DNA from: Saprospiraceae bacterium
GTDB lineage: Bacteria; Bacteroidota; Bacteroidia; Chitinophagales; Saprospiraceae
Length of the DNA stretch: 46,568 nucleotides
Assembly: GCA_028285545.1 (NCBI GenBank)
Contig: JANQPA010000023.1
Coordinates: 1-46,568, forward strand
Direction: 5' to 3'
Part shown: piece by piece, positions 1 through 8,865 of the stretch
Numbering within the stretch: the first letter of the stretch is position 1
How the letters are laid out: every line of letters begins with the position of its first letter
Program-made: the position numbers and the translations under genes
Notes under the pieces: generated by a model
Seen by the model: only the letters and a program-made list of their open reading frames with translations
Database searches by the model: none
What the model was told of the DNA's origin: nothing

Positions 1-48
1 TTTAAAAAAATATATTTTTTGCTTTTTTATAAGCAGATACATATTAAA

Positions 49-84
49 GTAAAAACTAAAATTTTTAAAAATTTTAGTTTTTAC
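49..84. repeat. 36-bp perfect AT-rich palindrome
   Basis: Two 18-nt arms (49-66 and 67-84) are exact reverse complements with no spacer. The inner part of each arm is an A or T run, so a transcript from either side would form a hairpin followed by U residues. It may be the terminator of a gene lying left of the window, but that gene is not visible. Confidence 0.7.
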
Positions 85-232
85 ACAACCCCACCAACAA
101 CTTCTAGGCAGAAGAGTAAAATTGCAAATTTATTGAGGCTGCAATTCTGTAATGTTATGATGATATGATGAAATAAATGGTATCCGAAAATTCGCTGTAT
201 CCCTGATTTCTAAATGCCCTACTGTGAGAAAT

Positions 233-278
233 AGCTATAATAAACAATTGTTGCGAAAAAGCTACAATAAGCAACTGT
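233..278. repeat. Imperfect 19-nt direct repeat, 27-nt period
   Basis: Bases 233-251 and 260-278 match at 16 of 19 positions, both beginning AGCTA.AATAA. The second copy includes the GAAAAAGCT..AATAA core (255-270) that also occurs at 43943-43958 and, slightly altered, at 2271-2287. Confidence 0.6.
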
Positions 279-301
279 ACCTCCAAACCAACTCTACCAA
301 A

Positions 302-341
302 ACGTGAACACTTGAACACATGAAAACGTGAATACTTTTAC
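302..341. repeat. Degenerate 8-bp tandem array
   Basis: Five consecutive octamers share the pattern AC.TGAA. : ACGTGAAC, ACTTGAAC, ACATGAAA, ACGTGAAT, then a diverged ACTTTTAC. Close relatives of these units are at 22966-23033 and 43990-44037. Confidence 0.75.
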
Positions 342-505
342 ACCAAAAAAAACAGCCATTACATCTATTCTCTCCATCAACAAATCTTTAAATATTCTAA
401 TCTTCTAATTCAGCGCGAGGTTTAATTTTTTGAAACGAGTAAAATCCACTATTTTAATCGGCATTAGTATGTAAAATAAAAATTAATCACTTAAAAAATT
501 GCTGT

Positions 506-2128
506 ATGCTTCAATTACGCTTTTCTTTTAACCGAAGATCTATCATTCTTTCGGTTTTACTGGTATTGTTGTGGACATTATCAGGTGTTAGTTTAATAGC
601 TCAACCAAGCACCATGCAGGGTGCTCCGGATCGTGGGCAAAATGAGGGAGATGGTCCCCATGAAAGATTAATTATACGAGGGGCAACACTTATTGACGGG
701 ACTGGTGGCCCTCCAATAGGACCTGTTGACATTGTTGTAGAAAACGACATGATCGTGGATGTAGTAACGGTAGGCTATCCAAAAGTAGAAATCAAAGAAT
801 CCAGAAGGCCTAAAGGAGCCACCAAGGAAATTGATGCCCATGGAAAATATGTAATGCCTGGAATTATTGACCTTCACATTCACACGGGAGGAGTGCCTAA
901 AGCTCCTGAGGCGGAATATGTTTATAAGCTTTGGATGGCACATGGTATTACCACGGTAAGGGGGGTACCATCCGGGGCCTTAGAATGGTCCTTGAATGAA
1001 AGAGAAAGAAGTGCTAAAAATGAAATCGTAGCTCCTAGAATGATTTCTTTCCATCGGCCAGGTACCGGAGAAGAATGGAAGGGAAGAAAAATCCTAACTC
1101 CTGAGGATGCCAAAGAATGGGTGCGTTACGCGCATAAAAAGGGAGTCGATGGATTAAAGTTAGGATCTTTTCGCCCTGAGATCATGAAAGCTTTGTTAGA
1201 CGAAGCCAACAGCCTAAATATGGGGTCTACGGCCCATCTTGGACAGATGGGTGTTGCTCAAATGAATGCCATAGATGCCGCTCGATTAGGTTTAACAGGA
1301 ATGACTCACTTTTATGGTTTATTTGAATCGATGTATAAAGATCATGATGTACAGCCTTGGCCGGTTGATATGAATTATCAGGATGAGCAAGATCGCTTTG
1401 GGCAAGTTGCGCGGCAGTGGAATTTGATCCATCCTAGAGGCAGTGAGGCCTGGAATGGTTTACTGAAAGAATTTTTGGATTTAGATTTCTTCATAAACCC
1501 AACCATGACCATCTATTCAGCTGGCCGGGATGTCATGCGGGCTCGAAATGCCGATTGGCACAAAACATATACCCTTCCTACCCTTCAGGAATTTTATGAA
1601 CCTAGCCGGGAAGCACATGGATCCTACTGGTTTCATTGGACCACAGCTGATGAAGTTGCCTGGAAAAATTATTATAAAGTATGGATGTCCTTCCTGAATG
1701 ATTATAAAAACAGAGGAGGAAAAGTAACGGTGGGTTCTGATTCTGGGTTTATCTATCAATTATATGGATTTGGAACCATTCTTGAATTGGAAATGCTTCA
1801 GGAAGCTGGCTTCCATCCTTTAGAGGTAATCAGAGCTGCTACCATGCACGGAGCAGAGGAAATATTCTATCCTTTGAACAAACCTATTGAATATGGAGTA
1901 ATACGCCCTGGATTAAAAGCCGATATGATAGTTTTGGATGAAAATCCGCTGGAAAACCTTAAGTCACTCTATGGCACGGGTGCAGTGAAGATCAATGACG
2001 AAACAGGTAAGCCGGAGCGTGTTGGCGGTGTTTTGCTAACCATTAAAGATGGCATCGTTTATGATGCTAAACAGTTATTGAAAGATGTGGAGGAGATGGT
2101 GAAGAAACAGAAAAAGGATAAGCCTTGA
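506..2128 (+). CDS. Secreted amidohydrolase family protein
   Basis: A 540-residue protein with an N-terminal hydrophobic export signal (about residues 12-32, ending near IAQPS). It belongs to the metal-dependent amidohydrolase superfamily. The metal-binding HxH is H124/H126, within DLHIHTGG; later candidate ligands are the His in STAHLG and in MTHFYG and the Asp in VGSDSG. The C-terminus has the usual small beta domain (LKADMIVLDENPLENL). The family cleaves C-N bonds in cyclic amides, dipeptides and similar compounds; the substrate cannot be read from the sequence. Export suggests an extracytoplasmic role. It lies 744 bp upstream of a SusCD operon on the same strand and may act on the same nutrient, which is inference. 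The ATG at 506 is the only start that includes the whole signal peptide. Confidence 0.88.
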   Translation: MLQLRFSFNRRSIILSVLLVLLWTLSGVSLIAQPSTMQGAPDRGQNEGDGPHERLIIRGATLIDGTGGPPIGPVDIVVENDMIVDVVTVGYPKVEIKESRRPKGATKEIDAHGKYVMPGIIDLHIHTGGVPKAPEAEYVYKLWMAHGITTVRGVPSGALEWSLNERERSAKNEIVAPRMISFHRPGTGEEWKGRKILTPEDAKEWVRYAHKKGVDGLKLGSFRPEIMKALLDEANSLNMGSTAHLGQMGVAQMNAIDAARLGLTGMTHFYGLFESMYKDHDVQPWPVDMNYQDEQDRFGQVARQWNLIHPRGSEAWNGLLKEFLDLDFFINPTMTIYSAGRDVMRARNADWHKTYTLPTLQEFYEPSREAHGSYWFHWTTADEVAWKNYYKVWMSFLNDYKNRGGKVTVGSDSGFIYQLYGFGTILELEMLQEAGFHPLEVIRAATMHGAEEIFYPLNKPIEYGVIRPGLKADMIVLDENPLENLKSLYGTGAVKINDETGKPERVGGVLLTIKDGIVYDAKQLLKDVEEMVKKQKKDKP

Positions 2129-2872
2129 TTTAGTTAGGAGTTTAGAGTTCCGAGTTCAGCGTTTAGGAATGGATAATTTGAGGTGTTTCTGTTATTTAAG
2201 CCTTTCTTAGGCACGCAGATGTCACAAATATCGCAGATAAGAATTAGCGGAATCTGCGAGATCTGCGAGAGAAAAAAGCTCAAATAAGGAACCTTACTTT
2301 GAATTCAACAATCCCTAACTGAATTCGGAACTCGGAACTCGGAACCAAATTTTAGCCTTTGTTAAAACTTTTTTAATGAGCAGCAAATTTACTTTCCCTT
2401 GCGTTCAAAATATGTAAACTTGTAAAACTCTCATCTTTAAACCTCATTAAGTACTTGTCTTTTTTTGAAAAACTCTCATCAAATACAAATAGGTAGTTCT
2501 ATTCTCTTTTCCTATCAGTATTAGGATTTCTGCATTTTTTAATGTTGAAAAATCTGGTTCTCTAAAAATTATAGCAAAAATCACAAGCCAATTAAAGTGG
2601 CATAGAGATTCGTCAGGCTCCTTGTTAATAAATAATGATTCTGGACTTATCCTCTATTTGCCAATCTTAAAGTCAACATTTGCTTGATTTTAAAGCATCC
2701 ACCAGAATAGTTGCACTGCAGGGCGACTAATGAAGGTAGACGCTTTTATATGTATCCCTTAAAAGAGAGAATAATCCCGTAGTTCACAAACCTGTCATTG
2801 CAAAAGCAACTGACCTGGTATTGCTATGGGCAAAAGTAAATCACCTATTTTTTAAAACTTAATTAAGAAATC
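2129..2872. other. 744-bp repeat-rich spacer before susC-like gene
   Basis: No gene seen. The first 220 bases are a large imperfect inverted repeat made of 7-bp units. The inner part has 9-bp TCTGCGAGA-type units (about 2250-2270) followed by a copy of the GAAAAAGCTC-AATAA core (2271-2287). The remaining 500 bases should hold the promoter and long leader of the SusC-like gene; I found no exact TAnnTTTG element. Confidence 0.65.
2133..2346. repeat. Inverted repeat built from 7-bp units
   Basis: Left arm 2133-2167 is five successive heptamers: GTTAGGA, GTTTAGA, GTTCCGA, GTTCAGC, GTTTAGG. Right arm 2315-2345 is the reverse-complement style: CTAACTG, AATTCGG, AACTCGG, AACTCGG, AACC. The arms pair over about 25 bp with a few mismatches. 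It begins directly after the amidohydrolase stop codon and may act as a 3'-end structure. Confidence 0.7.
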
Positions 2873-5800
2873 ATGAAAAGACTGTTTATGATGCTTCTCA
2901 TGTTATTTGTTTCCGGTGCTGTAGTGTTAGCTCAAAAGAGCATTTCAGGAACGGTAACAGATATTAATGGGGAGGCCTTGATTGGTGTAAATGTGATCGC
3001 CAAAGGGACTACCACAGGAACCATAACGGATTTCGATGGCAAATTTGAACTTGATGTCCCCGATGAAATTAATACCCTGGTTATTAGTTACGTAGGTTTT
3101 TCTACTCAGGAGGTAGCTATCCCTGCAAATGGGGTGGTCTCAGTAGTTTTGCAAAGTGGTATTACCCTTAATGAAGCAGTGGTAACTGCATTGGGAATTT
3201 CAAGAGATGAAAAAGCGCTCTCTTATTCCGTACAACAAATTAAATCGGATGACATTGTGGCTACTCAAACTCGAAGCCCTCTTGAGGCGCTTAAGGGAAA
3301 AGTAGCAGGCGTACAGATTATTACAGCTTCAGGTGCCCCTGGTGCTTCCACTAATGTGAAATTAAGAGGAATCTCGTCCTTTACAGGAAATAATGAGCCC
3401 CTATTTATTATTGATGGAGTACCAGTCAATAACGTCACCAATAATGGAGGAGGTCAATTAACTGGAGCTGTTGACGGAGGGAATGCCATAAGCGATATTA
3501 ATCCTGAAGACATTGAATCCATCAATGTACTAAAAGGGGCTTCTGCTGCGGCTCTTTACGGATCTCGGGCAGCCAATGGAGTCATTTTAATTACTACTAA
3601 AAAAGGACAGGGGGCCCAGGGTTTGGGCAGAGCTCAAATTGAAGTGAGCCAATCTTATGCCTTTGAAAGAGTGCTGCTCCTTCCTGAATTACAAAATCAA
3701 TTTGGCCAGGGCCAGAATGGAGATAATCAAATAGCTTTAAATGATCAAGAAAGTTGGGGAGATGCTTTTGATGGTTCTTTACGTCCATACGGAGCCGTCA
3801 TTGGTGATCCCTCTAGCGAATTTTTCAACCAGCAGCGCTTTAAAGTCTACGAAGCATTACCTGATAACATCCGGGAATTCTTCGATATCGGCCGTACTTC
3901 TACCACCAACCTTTCTCTTTCTGGAGGGAATGCCAATTCGTCCATGCGTATCGGCGGCTCCTATACCGATCAACAGGCCATCGTTCCAAATACCGGTTTG
4001 GTTCGTGGAACGGTTAACCTAAGTGGTACTCATGCTTTTAATGAAAAATTCCGTGGCTCTGTTTCCTTTAATTATATCAAACAACAGAATGACCTGGTGG
4101 TAAATGGACAAAGTGGAGAGGCACCTCTGAATCAGGTACTCCAAACCAGTAGAGATATCAGTTTGAGGGAGCAAAGGGACTTAAATAATATCTATAATGG
4201 AGTAGATTGGTATTACACCCCCTTCATTCAAAATCCATATTTCAATCTTTTTGAAGATTCTTATAAAAAAGATATGGATCGCTTTTATGGAAGTGTCAAC
4301 CTAAGTTATGATATCCTAAAATCAGATAACCAAAGCCTTATCCTCAGCACCATATTGGGTTCTGATGTCATTACCGATGACAGAAGGAGATACAAGGAAA
4401 GAAGGGTGGCTTCAGTCTTAAGTGGAAATAGCGGAGCTGATGAAGCAGGATTTATTCGCGATGAGTCTTATACCAACAATCAATTTGATGCTACTTTAAC
4501 GGCAAACTATTTCCGCCAGATTAACAGTGACCTAAGCGCTACTTTATTGGTAGGGGGTAATTTTAACCAAAGATCTGCCAAGACATTCCAGGCTAGTGTG
4601 ATTGGCACTACTTTACCTGAATTTGTCAATTTCAGTAATGGAACCGGAACTGCCAGTGTCAGCATTGGAGAAGCCAAAAGAAGATTATTTGGTGCCTTTT
4701 CTAGGTTAGAGTTTGATTTCAAAAACTGGCTGTATTTTGGGGGTACCTTCCGTCAGGATTGGTCTTCAACCTTGCCTGCTTCCAATCGCTCTTTTGGGTA
4801 CCCATCTGTGTACGCCAGTGCGGTGGTTTCGGACTTACTTGATTTATCTACTAATAATATCCTTAATTACCTAAAAGTAAGAGCTAGTTATGCGGAGGTA
4901 GGAAACGATGCTCCAGTGTATTTGACCAACTCTATTTTTACTTCTCCTACCATTGCTGGTGTTCCTATCCAGGGTAATTTTGCTCAGACAGGATTTCCTT
5001 TCAACGGTGTGGGAGGATTTACTCAGGGGGACAGAATAGGTAATCCAAATTTGCAACCAGAAAGAACCAAAGAATTAGAATTTGGATTGGACCTTAGAAT
5101 TCTTAATAATAGGGTAGGAATTGATCTTACCTATTTTGATAGAAAATCAGTAGACCAGATCCTTCGAAATGCACAAACAGCCCCTACTAGTGGATTCCGA
5201 TTCCAGGTCATCAATGCGGGTGAAATGAGAAATCAGGGTTATGAAGTAGTTTTAGATTTAATCCCTGTAAAAACCCGTGATTTCCAATGGAGTGTAACGA
5301 CCAACTTCACCAAGATTGACAATGAGGTGGTTTCTTTATTAACTCCTGAAAACGATGGTGAACAGCTGGGTATTGGCTTTGGTTTGGCAAATTATACTTT
5401 TAATGCTATTGAAGGACAACCCTATGGTATCATTCAGGCCCCTACTGCTTTAAGAGATCCTAATGGAAACCTGGTAGTAGATGGAAATGGCTTACCACAA
5501 CAAGCTCCAAATCCTGCTTTTTTTGGTACTGTTCAACCTGATTGGTTTGGGGGATTAAGAACAAGTGTTTCCTGGAAAGGTCTTTCTGCCTCCGCATTAA
5601 TTGAGCATAGCCAGGGTGGAGTTGTTTATAGTCGAACAGTCGGTCAAACTTACTTTAACGGATCTGCTGTTGAAACCGCCTTTAATAATCGAGAGCGATT
5701 TATCATTCCGTTTTCAGTGGTAGATAATGGCGATGGCAGTTTTTCTCCTAATACTACACCAATTGATTATGCAAGTAATAACATCCGTGGATACTGGAAT

Positions 5801-6100
5801 GCTATCAATGGATTTGGTGAGTACCTTGTAGTAGATGCCTCTTTTACTAAGCTTAGAGAAGTGACCATTTCCTATGCTATTCCACAGCGCTTATTAGAAA
5901 ACCTACCTATCCAAAATCTTACTATTGGATTATTTGGTCGTAACCTATGGATTCATACTCCTGATGACAACACCTACATAGATCCAGAGGTGAATTCATT
6001 TACAGGAGGTAATGGTAATATTGGAAACTTGCAGGGATTTGAGTTTGGTACTTTGCCAACGACCAGTACTTATGGTATCAACCTTAGGCTAACACTTTAA
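2873..6100 (+). CDS. SusC/RagA-family TonB-linked outer-membrane transporter
   Basis: A 1075-residue outer-membrane beta-barrel that imports a nutrient captured by the SusD partner, powered by TonB. After a signal peptide (residues 1-20, ending LAQKS) comes a carboxypeptidase-regulatory-like beta domain (about 22-105, containing SGTVTDINGEALIGVNV). The plug follows (about 115-240, with the family signature NVLKGASAAALYGSRAANG), then the barrel to the C-terminal ITLR/NLRLTL strand. The length is normal for the family. It starts a four-gene operon, with 11 bp to the SusD gene. No sigma/anti-sigma pair or glycosidase is adjacent, so the substrate is not shown to be a polysaccharide. Confidence 0.95.
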   Translation: MKRLFMMLLMLFVSGAVVLAQKSISGTVTDINGEALIGVNVIAKGTTTGTITDFDGKFELDVPDEINTLVISYVGFSTQEVAIPANGVVSVVLQSGITLNEAVVTALGISRDEKALSYSVQQIKSDDIVATQTRSPLEALKGKVAGVQIITASGAPGASTNVKLRGISSFTGNNEPLFIIDGVPVNNVTNNGGGQLTGAVDGGNAISDINPEDIESINVLKGASAAALYGSRAANGVILITTKKGQGAQGLGRAQIEVSQSYAFERVLLLPELQNQFGQGQNGDNQIALNDQESWGDAFDGSLRPYGAVIGDPSSEFFNQQRFKVYEALPDNIREFFDIGRTSTTNLSLSGGNANSSMRIGGSYTDQQAIVPNTGLVRGTVNLSGTHAFNEKFRGSVSFNYIKQQNDLVVNGQSGEAPLNQVLQTSRDISLREQRDLNNIYNGVDWYYTPFIQNPYFNLFEDSYKKDMDRFYGSVNLSYDILKSDNQSLILSTILGSDVITDDRRRYKERRVASVLSGNSGADEAGFIRDESYTNNQFDATLTANYFRQINSDLSATLLVGGNFNQRSAKTFQASVIGTTLPEFVNFSNGTGTASVSIGEAKRRLFGAFSRLEFDFKNWLYFGGTFRQDWSSTLPASNRSFGYPSVYASAVVSDLLDLSTNNILNYLKVRASYAEVGNDAPVYLTNSIFTSPTIAGVPIQGNFAQTGFPFNGVGGFTQGDRIGNPNLQPERTKELEFGLDLRILNNRVGIDLTYFDRKSVDQILRNAQTAPTSGFRFQVINAGEMRNQGYEVVLDLIPVKTRDFQWSVTTNFTKIDNEVVSLLTPENDGEQLGIGFGLANYTFNAIEGQPYGIIQAPTALRDPNGNLVVDGNGLPQQAPNPAFFGTVQPDWFGGLRTSVSWKGLSASALIEHSQGGVVYSRTVGQTYFNGSAVETAFNNRERFIIPFSVVDNGDGSFSPNTTPIDYASNNIRGYWNAINGFGEYLVVDASFTKLREVTISYAIPQRLLENLPIQNLTIGLFGRNLWIHTPDDNTYIDPEVNSFTGGNGNIGNLQGFEFGTLPTTSTYGINLRLTL

Positions 6101-6111
6101 AACAATTAAAC

Positions 6112-7563
6112 ATGAGATTAAGCAATAAAATATTTGCATTAAGCCTTCTGATAGCGGTTTTTAGCATGGTATCATGTGAGGAGGCTTTAGATATAAATGA
6201 TTCTCCCAATAACCCTTCCAGTTCTACTCCAGCTTTGACTTTACCGTCAGGTATGCTGTATTCTGGACAAGTAATAGGCCTGAACTTTGCCCTTATAAGC
6301 GGGTTTATCACACAGTATTGGACCCAATCACCTCAGGCTGGGCAATATGAGGTTTATGATCGATATAATTATAATGGTAGTGCCACTTCGGCCGGTTGGT
6401 CAAATTCCTGGTATGGGGCAATGGCCGATTTGAAATTTGTTAAAAATCAGGGTTTAGAAGATGGATTAACCAATCATGCAGCTATTGCCACCTTACTTTT
6501 AGCTTACCAGTATCAGGTTATGGTAGATTTATTTGACCAGGTTCCTTTTGATGAAGCGCTAAGTGGGCAGGAAGGCATTTTGCAAGCCGGTTATGAAACG
6601 GGTGAGGCCGTTTATGACAAAATAATAGATCTAGTAGATGAAGGACTCGGGATGATTGTTCCAGGCGGGGTGACACCGGGGGCTGAAGACCTTATGTTGC
6701 AAGGGGATATGGAGATGTGGACCAAATTCGGAAATACCCTGAAGCTAAAGATTTACATGAGGCAATCTGAGGCTCGTCCTTCTGTAGCTCAAAGTGGTAT
6801 TCAAGCACTTGAAAACTCAGGGGCCCTCTTTTTAGAAATTGGAGAAAACGTAGCCATTTCCTATCCAGGTACTAGTGGTAACCAGAATCCGCTTTATAGT
6901 GGTGATGTAAGTGCTGCTCCTGGTCTAGGAAATGTAAACATCTCTGGTAGTGCTTCTGTGATTTCAATAATGCTTGATGCTGGTGACCCTAGAGTAGATT
7001 TTTATTATGATGCAAGTGTCACTACTGGAAATCAATTGGGCATCATCCAGGGAGAAGGTGTAGAAGAAGATGGTAATGATACCAGGAATGATTTCTCTAC
7101 CCCAAGTGCAGTAAATGTGGCAGGACCGAGTACTCCAGTATATTATATTACAGGGCACGAAAGTCTATTTCTGCAAGCGGAAGCCATCGCCAGAGGATGG
7201 ATGAGTGGAGATGCCAAAACAGCCTATGAAGATGCTATGTTGGCAGCTTTTGCTTTTGCTGGCGGTGCTGATCCTTCAAGCTTAATAGCAGATGGTGCTG
7301 CATATGCCTATAATGGATTGGAAAGCATCCATACTCAAAAGTGGTTATCCATGGCTGGCACCCAATGTGTTGAGGGCTGGGCAGAATGGAGACGAACAGA
7401 TACGCCACAATTAGAGCAATCAGTAGAAGGGACAGCTGCTAATTTGAATGGTAGTACCTTCCCTAGAAGAGCCTTTTACCCTGTAGTAGAGCTATCCAAT
7501 AATCCCAATGCTCCTGCAAATACGAATATTGGAGATCCGGTATGGTGGGATATCGGAGAATAA
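6112..7563 (+). CDS. SusD/RagB-like nutrient-binding lipoprotein
   Basis: A 483-residue lipoprotein with a lipobox ending in Cys22 (FSMVSC) followed by two acidic residues, as in Bacteroidota surface-exported lipoproteins. The body has SusD-like features: the N-terminal INDSPNNP segment, helical repeats around residues 90-200 (LLLAYQYQVMVDLFDQVPFDEAL), and a C-terminal region with IHTQKWLSM and WAEWRRTDTP. It looks closest to the SusD-like group often found outside glycan loci. It would form the lid of the SusC-like transporter encoded 11 bp upstream. Confidence 0.93.
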   Translation: MRLSNKIFALSLLIAVFSMVSCEEALDINDSPNNPSSSTPALTLPSGMLYSGQVIGLNFALISGFITQYWTQSPQAGQYEVYDRYNYNGSATSAGWSNSWYGAMADLKFVKNQGLEDGLTNHAAIATLLLAYQYQVMVDLFDQVPFDEALSGQEGILQAGYETGEAVYDKIIDLVDEGLGMIVPGGVTPGAEDLMLQGDMEMWTKFGNTLKLKIYMRQSEARPSVAQSGIQALENSGALFLEIGENVAISYPGTSGNQNPLYSGDVSAAPGLGNVNISGSASVISIMLDAGDPRVDFYYDASVTTGNQLGIIQGEGVEEDGNDTRNDFSTPSAVNVAGPSTPVYYITGHESLFLQAEAIARGWMSGDAKTAYEDAMLAAFAFAGGADPSSLIADGAAYAYNGLESIHTQKWLSMAGTQCVEGWAEWRRTDTPQLEQSVEGTAANLNGSTFPRRAFYPVVELSNNPNAPANTNIGDPVWWDIGE

Positions 7564-7595
7564 ACATCCTTTGTTAAATCATATAAGAATAAGTA

Positions 7596-8291
7596 ATGAA
7601 AAATATAAAATTTTTGTTTTTTATGATCCTTGCCGTGACCATTTCCTCCTGTGAGTACTTAAAGTCTCCGGATGATACTGCATCGGTAAGTCAGGGGTTT
7701 ATAACATTCCCCGCTCTTTCCTTAAATGGCGATCAATATGTAACCATACTTGTGGGCGGGTCCTATGAAGACCCTGGGGTAGTAGCTACTTTGGGTACTG
7801 AAGATATTACCAATGATGTAGTGGTTACCGGATCAATTGACCCAACTACTCCCGGCGTTTATGTTATTGATTATTCTGCTTCTGTAGTGAATACATTAGG
7901 TAATGAATCCACTGCCAGCCAACAGAGATATGTGGCGGTGATCACCGAATCGGTCGCTGACATCGACTTATCCGGAACCTATAATGGGGATGGCACTGCC
8001 ATTTCCGGTTCTTGGAATCAGGCCTCTACGGTAACTAGAATTGAGGGAGCCTGGTATACTATTGATAAGGCTTTAGCTAGTGGTAATAATCTAGGCATAT
8101 TCTTTGCCTTGGTAGGGGATACGGGTGAAAATGCTCAACAAAAAATTATTGTTCCCAATCAGCCTAGTGGATTCGGGAATGTTAATTCTACAAGCGATGG
8201 CACAAGTGCAGAATTAACGGATACCGGATTCCAATGGAATATATTCATTGGTTGTTGTGGGGTGTTCGGGCCAATTATTTTTTCACGATAA
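7596..8291 (+). CDS. Surface lipoprotein with Ig-like (DUF5011/5012-type) domain
   Basis: A 231-residue lipoprotein (Cys19 in ISSCEYLKSPDD). Residues about 40-115 form an Ig-like domain of the DUF5011/5012 type: a GGSYEDPGV opening, then a TPGVYVIDYSA core. The rest is a C-terminal domain I do not recognise. Such proteins commonly follow SusD and help bind ligand at the cell surface. It lies 32 bp after the SusD-like gene and 11 bp before the next lipoprotein, so it is in the same operon. Confidence 0.8.
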   Translation: MKNIKFLFFMILAVTISSCEYLKSPDDTASVSQGFITFPALSLNGDQYVTILVGGSYEDPGVVATLGTEDITNDVVVTGSIDPTTPGVYVIDYSASVVNTLGNESTASQQRYVAVITESVADIDLSGTYNGDGTAISGSWNQASTVTRIEGAWYTIDKALASGNNLGIFFALVGDTGENAQQKIIVPNQPSGFGNVNSTSDGTSAELTDTGFQWNIFIGCCGVFGPIIFSR

Positions 8292-8302
8292 AATTTGTCA
8301 TA

Positions 8303-8815
8303 ATGATCAAAAATATAAGTTATTTAAGTTTTGTATGCATGATTCTGTTTGGCTTATCCTCTTGTGTGACAGGCAATGATGATAATGCTGTTCTGGCCGA
8401 GCTGGAAGAATCTTTTGCTCGGACCCCAAGGGTATTGAACCTGACAGTAGATGGAGTGGCACCCACTCGCAATACACATTCTATTTGGATTGACTTTGAG
8501 GTGACGGCAGGTCAAACTATTAGGATTGTAGGAGAATATGAGCCGGGAAATGGCGCTTTAAGCGCAGATTTTGATTTTTCAAGATCCTACCATCATACTG
8601 CCTATGATGAAGATGATGCTAAGGCCGTAGAACCAAATACTGAAAGGATCATGACGGTCAACAGTACTACTGCCTTTGATTTTTCATATACGGTACCTAC
8701 AGTGGATGATGACGGTGATGCTTTCCAAGTCGGTGACCATATTAATTTAACCTGGTGGTCCTCTAACGATTTGGGGGGACAGGGTTTTACAGATATCAAC
8801 CTGATTTTTAGATAA
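8303..8815 (+). CDS. Small operon-end lipoprotein, function unknown
   Basis: A 170-residue predicted lipoprotein (lipobox LFGLSSCVTGN, Cys22). The ATG at 8303 is chosen because it starts an intact signal peptide; an in-frame ATG at 8234 would overlap the preceding gene and bury the signal. The mature part is beta-rich and acidic, with LTVDGVAPTR, IRIVGEYEP and a C-terminal INLTWWSSNDLGG. I do not recognise the family. As last gene of the SusCD operon, just before a strong terminator, it is probably another surface ligand-binding subunit, which is inference from position. Confidence 0.7.
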   Translation: MIKNISYLSFVCMILFGLSSCVTGNDDNAVLAELEESFARTPRVLNLTVDGVAPTRNTHSIWIDFEVTAGQTIRIVGEYEPGNGALSADFDFSRSYHHTAYDEDDAKAVEPNTERIMTVNSTTAFDFSYTVPTVDDDGDAFQVGDHINLTWWSSNDLGGQGFTDINLIFR

Positions 8816-8824
8816 TTACAACTT

Positions 8825-8860
8825 GTTTGTTGGCAGTGTTAAACTGCCAACAAACTTTTA
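8825..8860 (+). terminator. Rho-independent terminator of SusCD operon
   Basis: A perfect 13-bp stem (8825-8837 with 8843-8855, arm GTTTGTTGGCAGT), a 5-nt loop and a TTTTA tract. It starts 9 bp after the last gene of the operon. Confidence 0.9.
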
Positions 8861-8865
8861 TTCTA

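Larger units (their letters stand above)
1..505. other. Gene-free leader region with repeats
   Basis: No convincing coding sequence. It holds a 36-bp AT-rich palindrome, an imperfect direct repeat, a core shared with two other spacers, and an octamer array, each listed separately. The last 80 bases before the amidohydrolase start are AT-rich and probably contain its promoter, but I found no clear TAnnTTTG element. Confidence 0.7.

Noticed and set aside
302-341. CRISPR-like array
   Set aside because: Units of 8 bp without spacers and no cas genes; it is a simple tandem repeat.
3597-5056. Open frames on the other strand or in other frames within the SusC-like gene
   Set aside because: Shadows of a well-supported gene; no motif and no start context.
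8234-8302. Upstream in-frame ATG for the last lipoprotein of the SusCD operon
   Set aside because: It overlaps the previous gene by 58 bp and places 23 residues before a complete lipoprotein signal; the ATG at 8303 is better.
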